This document shows positions 61,135 to 64,000 of a DNA stretch of 64,000 bases, piece by piece. The position numbers were made by a program, and so were the translations under genes. Under the pieces are notes generated by a model. It saw nothing but the letters and a program-made list of their open reading frames with translations, ran no database searches and was not told the origin of the DNA. Location: contig NZ_VFPA01000004.1 in NCBI RefSeq assembly GCF_006716445.1, positions 620,001 to 684,000 of the forward strand, given 5' to 3'. Source of the stretch: Pseudonocardia kunmingensis (lineage in GTDB: Bacteria; Actinomycetota; Actinomycetes; Mycobacteriales; Pseudonocardiaceae). The number at the start of each line of letters is the position of its first letter. Position 1 is the first letter of the stretch.

Positions 61135-62334
61135 TTGCAGCCTCCATTATCAGTTGACCAGCGGCTACGCCATCTTGCCGCCGCCTTGCCCAACACGGCG
61201 GGCGTCGTTATGAGGCGCGCTGACGGGACAGGGAAGAGCGTAGAGCAACAACAGCTCGAACTAGAAGAACGCCTATTATCGGAAGAGCTTACGCGCCGCA
61301 GAGTTAAGCATAGGGCAAATGAGATCCAAGACGATGCCCTGTTCACTCCCCCGGATGTCCCACCTCCAACTCTTGCGGACGAGCTTGCGCTGCCTAATGA
61401 CGGTCCAAAGTATGCCCTTGATGAGCTGCTGATTCTGGGCGGGAACGCGCTTATTACGGCCCGGCGAAAGACCGGCAAGACCGTACTCATTGCCAACCTC
61501 GCAAAGTCATACGCGGACGATGCCCCGTTCCTGGGATGTTTTAAGGTGACGCCCCTTCCCGAAGGGCAACGAATCGCCATCTTGGACTATGAACTAGCCG
61601 AGACTCAGTTCCGTGATTGGGCCCGTGCTCTTCATATCCAGAATGCCGATCGTGTTACGACGCTGCATCTGCGGGGACAGGGCTTCAAACTCACAGCACC
61701 GACCGCTCAGAAGTGGCTAGTAGAACACTGCAAGCGTCTCAACGTTGGGGCTATCATCTGCGATCCCTACTCGCGTGCATTCCGAGGATTCGGGAAGTCA
61801 AACGATAACGATGATGTAGGTCGCTTCACAGACACGCTCGAAGAGGTCAAGTACCAGATTGGCGCACGTGAGCTCTACCTCACAAACCATATGGGTTGGG
61901 GGGAAGAGGAGCGATCCCGGGGTGCATCTGCACTTGAGGATTGGCCGGATGCTCTCTGGCGGCTCACGAAGAACGAGCGAGATTCCGATAGCTCTCGGTA
62001 CTTCTCGGCGCCCTTAGGTCGGGGTGTCGAACTCGAAGAAGGAAAGCTCACGTTCAACCCGGTCACTCTCGAACTCATCTACGGGAGCGGGAATCGCACA
62101 GACGAAGCGCACAAGCGGGTAGAAGACCTAGTGCTCGACTACGTTAGGGATCACCCGGGAGCATCCTCTAGCGAGATCCAAAACACGGTCAAGGGCGCAA
62201 GCAAGGAAGACATCGGAGACGCTAAGTCACGTCTAATTGGCGACGGACGATTGCGCGTAGAGAAGGACGGACGGACGCACAAGCACTTCGTGACTGTGAT
62301 GAGGATGCGGGGGGTGGCGGTCCGTGGCGCGTAG
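61135..62334 (+). CDS. RecA-fold ATPase/helicase of the RepA (AAA_25) type
   Basis: A 399-residue ATPase: Walker A ALITARRKTGKTVLIANLAK (about 112-131), IAILDYELAETQFRDWARAL, and Walker B NVGAIICDPYSRAFRGFG (about 205-222), followed by LYLTNHMGWGEEERSRGASA with the arginine finger/sensor region, and a C-terminal winged-helix-like part. This is the architecture of plasmid RepA hexameric helicases and phage AAA_25 proteins. It should unwind DNA for the element's replication with the primase-like protein. The TTG start at 61135 has GGGGAGAGG nine bases upstream. CGC CTA TTA shows a TTA codon. Confidence 0.8.
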   Translation: MQPPLSVDQRLRHLAAALPNTAGVVMRRADGTGKSVEQQQLELEERLLSEELTRRRVKHRANEIQDDALFTPPDVPPPTLADELALPNDGPKYALDELLILGGNALITARRKTGKTVLIANLAKSYADDAPFLGCFKVTPLPEGQRIAILDYELAETQFRDWARALHIQNADRVTTLHLRGQGFKLTAPTAQKWLVEHCKRLNVGAIICDPYSRAFRGFGKSNDNDDVGRFTDTLEEVKYQIGARELYLTNHMGWGEEERSRGASALEDWPDALWRLTKNERDSDSSRYFSAPLGRGVELEEGKLTFNPVTLELIYGSGNRTDEAHKRVEDLVLDYVRDHPGASSSEIQNTVKGASKEDIGDAKSRLIGDGRLRVEKDGRTHKHFVTVMRMRGVAVRGA

Positions 62335-62335
62335 T

Positions 62336-62462
62336 TCCCTCCGATCATCCCTCCGCATGGTCCCTCGCCGCCCCGCATGGTCCCTCGGGTCGTCTTCGCA
62401 GGTCAGGGCCGATCATCCCTTGGATCCCTCGATCATCCCTCCATAAGGTCCCTTGGATCCCT
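62336..62462. repeat. Iteron-like array of TCCCT units downstream of the ATPase
   Basis: Nine TCCCT units start at 62336, 62348, 62361, 62381, 62416, 62425, 62436, 62449 and 62458, mostly 9-13 bases apart. Larger repeats include GATCATCCCT at 62343, 62411 and 62431, GCATGGTCCCTCG at 62355 and 62375, and TTGGATCCCTCGA at 62420 and 62453. They follow the replication genes, so a replication origin or a helicase-loading site is likely. Confidence 0.6.
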
Positions 62463-62482
62463 CGACCTATAGGGAGAGGGGG

Positions 62483-62926
62483 ATGGAGGGAGATCAAGTA
62501 CGGACGCGCCGCCCGACCAACAAGGTAGCTAACGAAGCTAAGGACGTAAGCCCAATGAAGCTCCGACTCAACTTCTGCGAGCCGCTACCGGAACCAGAAA
62601 AGGCTACGCACAACGGCATCTGCCCGATGTGCGACGTCTACATCTCGAAGAACCGGTCATGGGTCATGAAGCTACCAAAGCCTATGGCACCTCGGGTTCA
62701 CCTAAAGCGTGCCGACAACGGACGCACGTACTGGCTAAGCGCGGACACCGGGAAGCCCTACAACTATGACGGTAGCGCTATCCGGGATCACCCACGTTGG
62801 TACGTACATGAAAAGTGCTACCCAAAGGCAATCGATGTCATCCGGTCGCAGAACAACTCCGACCCACTACTCCTACCCCACTATCCCACTCCGAACCGAC
62901 CAAACCGACGACCAAGGGGTAGCTAA
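62483..62926 (+). CDS. Hypothetical zinc-binding-type protein of the element
   Basis: A 147-residue protein, not recognised. The middle CPMCDVYISKN and later VHEKCYPKAID supply a Cys-x-x-Cys and a His-x-x-Cys that could coordinate one zinc ion. Charged residues prevail (RTRRPTNKVANEAKDV at the start). ATG 62483 follows GGGAGAGGGGG. It lies immediately after the TCCCT array. A nuclease of the HNH type was considered because of the paired Cys and His, but no HNH core is visible. The element's accessory or replication-linked protein is the safest label. Confidence 0.55.
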   Translation: MEGDQVRTRRPTNKVANEAKDVSPMKLRLNFCEPLPEPEKATHNGICPMCDVYISKNRSWVMKLPKPMAPRVHLKRADNGRTYWLSADTGKPYNYDGSAIRDHPRWYVHEKCYPKAIDVIRSQNNSDPLLLPHYPTPNRPNRRPRGS

Positions 62927-62959
62927 CCAAAAAGGAAGCTAAGGAGGTGAGCACAAACC

Positions 62960-63544
62960 ATGTCCTTCCTCGACCGATTCTTCCCACAGGAACAGCGAAA
63001 GCAACCGTTCAAGTGGGTCACGGATGAAGAGTGGGAACGCTATACACAGCAAGCAAGACAAGAGCGAGCTATCGCCAACCCAAAGCTAAACCCAAACTCG
63101 ATGAGCAACAGCAACCGCAGTGCCCGCAACCGAAGTACTCCGCGCAACCCATCCCGCACACGCGGTGGCTGTCCCGATCCGCAGAACGCAACCACCCAAC
63201 CTGGCCCCGAGTGGCCACCCCGACCACAACCACAACCGACCAAGGAAGCCAACATGAGGTATCCACGTTGCGTGATCTGCGGTGGGTTGATCGAAGACCT
63301 TTCCACGCTTCGTATGACTTTCTCCAAGGATGGTCGCCATGCGTCCTTCTACTGCGACCACCACCCATTACCACCCCCTCTCACACAAGAGGTCGCCGAC
63401 AAGCTCACCGGCTCGATCATGTGGGCCATAGAGCACGAACCCGAACCCACGCCCGAACCCGAACCCGAACCGCAACCACAACTCCAACCGTTAGGAGGAT
63501 CTGCCATCTTGCGCGATATCAGCCGCCGGCAACGTTCGTACTGA
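62960..63544 (+). CDS. Hypothetical protein with a CxxC zinc motif and a Pro-Glu repeat tail
   Basis: A 194-residue protein. The N-terminus (FFPQEQRKQPFKWVTDEEWE) is followed by a long Asn/Arg/Pro-rich linker. CVICGG and the later YCDHHPLPPPL supply a CxxC...CxxH-type zinc site. Near the C-terminus the sequence EPEPTPEPEPEPQPQLQP is encoded by repeated CCCGAA hexamers. ATG 62960 follows AGGAGGTGA. TTA codons occur (CCA TTA CCA). The function is unknown; its layout resembles proteins of phage or plasmid accessory regions. Confidence 0.55.
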   Translation: MSFLDRFFPQEQRKQPFKWVTDEEWERYTQQARQERAIANPKLNPNSMSNSNRSARNRSTPRNPSRTRGGCPDPQNATTQPGPEWPPRPQPQPTKEANMRYPRCVICGGLIEDLSTLRMTFSKDGRHASFYCDHHPLPPPLTQEVADKLTGSIMWAIEHEPEPTPEPEPEPQPQLQPLGGSAILRDISRRQRSY

Positions 63545-63591
63545 ACTACTGAAGTGAAGTGAACTGAACTTCTGGGGAGAGGTTCTATCCA

Positions 63592-64000
63592 ATGAGCACT
63601 GCCACTATCGACACCGACCCGCGATTACCTAACCTTCCCACTGAGGAAGAGGTGATCGAGCACTACGAATACATCACGCACCGCTTCTCGGAGGAGCACG
63701 CACTACACACTCTCTCGTGGGATGAGGGCTCATCGTTGACGCGCCGGAGCTACGGAGCTTGTCTCCATCTCAGGGACCAGATCCTGGCCGCCGCACGAGA
63801 AGACATCGGCTCGATCAGCGCGCATCTTTGGTCAAACATGATGCACACTCGGTTGTGCCTGGCTTGTTCGAGACAAGCCCAGGCTATCGAGCGCACTATG
63901 TGTGGCACCTGCGGCCACCCAAACCCACACCAATTTGATCCCGTCAAGGGCAGGTGGGAATGGCGGCTCTCCGCACGGAAGTGCGCCGTGAACGTCATCA
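63592..64000 (+). CDS. Hypothetical protein with two CxxC pairs, cut by window end
   Basis: The frame is open from ATG 63592 to the end of the window (at least 136 residues). It reads MSTATIDTDPRLPNLPTEEE, an acidic helical start, then CLACSRQ and CGTCGHPNPH, two Cys pairs compatible with a rubredoxin-like zinc ribbon. CGA TTA CCT has a TTA codon. The ribosome-binding site GGGGAGAGG (63574-63582) matches the element pattern. The product is unknown; the visible part has no enzyme motif. Confidence 0.6.
   Translation, partial: MSTATIDTDPRLPNLPTEEEVIEHYEYITHRFSEEHALHTLSWDEGSSLTRRSYGACLHLRDQILAAAREDIGSISAHLWSNMMHTRLCLACSRQAQAIERTMCGTCGHPNPHQFDPVKGRWEWRLSARKCAVNVI

Noticed and set aside
62336..62462. 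CRISPR array
   Set aside because: Repeat units are about 5-13 bases, with no fixed repeat-spacer length and no cas genes.

Overview
The window reads as the chromosome of a high-GC actinobacterium, most likely of the Pseudonocardia / Actinomycetospora type. The reasons are strong GC bias at third codon positions, many GTG starts, ATGA/GTGA start-stop overlaps, a lysine-tailed TopA, and a block (HAD hydrolase, 6C RNA, Ssd, Tad pilus genes, DEAD/DEAH helicase, topA) ordered much as in Mycobacterium. The genus is an inference; no 16S rRNA is present.

Layout. 1-10.9 kb is housekeeping and accessory: the end of a threonine aldolase, a K+ channel, a frameshifted LysR regulator, an aminotransferase, an acidic Ser-Asp repeat exported protein, purD, an alpha/beta hydrolase with a holin-like membrane protein, NhaA and an ArfB-like hydrolase. 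10.99-33.3 kb is an oxalate/glyoxylate island. It holds an FCD-type GntR regulator, an OxlT-like MFS carrier, a SucCD-type ligase, Hyi, GlxR and Gcl, a PanE-like dehydrogenase (candidate oxalyl-CoA reductase), an oxalyl-CoA decarboxylase-type ThDP enzyme, Frc, a fused ADP-forming acyl-CoA synthetase, an NRAMP-like permease with a small membrane partner and a broken paralogue, and an NAD-type formate dehydrogenase. A shared motif built on CATACNG sits at the regulator and at all the main divergent promoters, so this looks like one regulon. The logic is: oxalate in, CoA activation, then either oxalyl-CoA to glyoxylate to tartronate semialdehyde to glycerate (assimilation) or oxalyl-CoA to formyl-CoA to formate to CO2 plus NADH (energy).

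33.4-57.2 kb is mostly core genome: acs, a degenerate Fic-fold protein, a HAD hydrolase, a 6C small RNA, two perfect DnaA boxes, a Ssd/Tad pilus operon, a BldC-like small regulator beside 9-bp phased repeats, an MrfA-like helicase, a K+-independent H+-pyrophosphatase, three tandem lipoprotein paralogues, HxlR and RidA genes, topA, a YqeY-like protein, a phosphoesterase and tRNA-Pro(CGG).

From tRNA-Pro to the right edge (57.3-64 kb) base composition falls sharply and an integrated element begins: tyrosine integrase, excisionase, a tRNA-like gene with anticodon UAA, a leader peptide, a primase-polymerase-like protein carrying a tape-measure-like membrane insert, a second small HTH protein, a RecA-fold ATPase, an iteron-like TCCCT array and three small Cys-rich proteins. 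No conjugation or capsid gene is visible before the window ends, so whether it is an integrative plasmid, prophage or satellite is open. The element's genes use TTA codons freely, matching its own UAA tRNA-like gene, and share a GGGGAGAG ribosome-binding signature.
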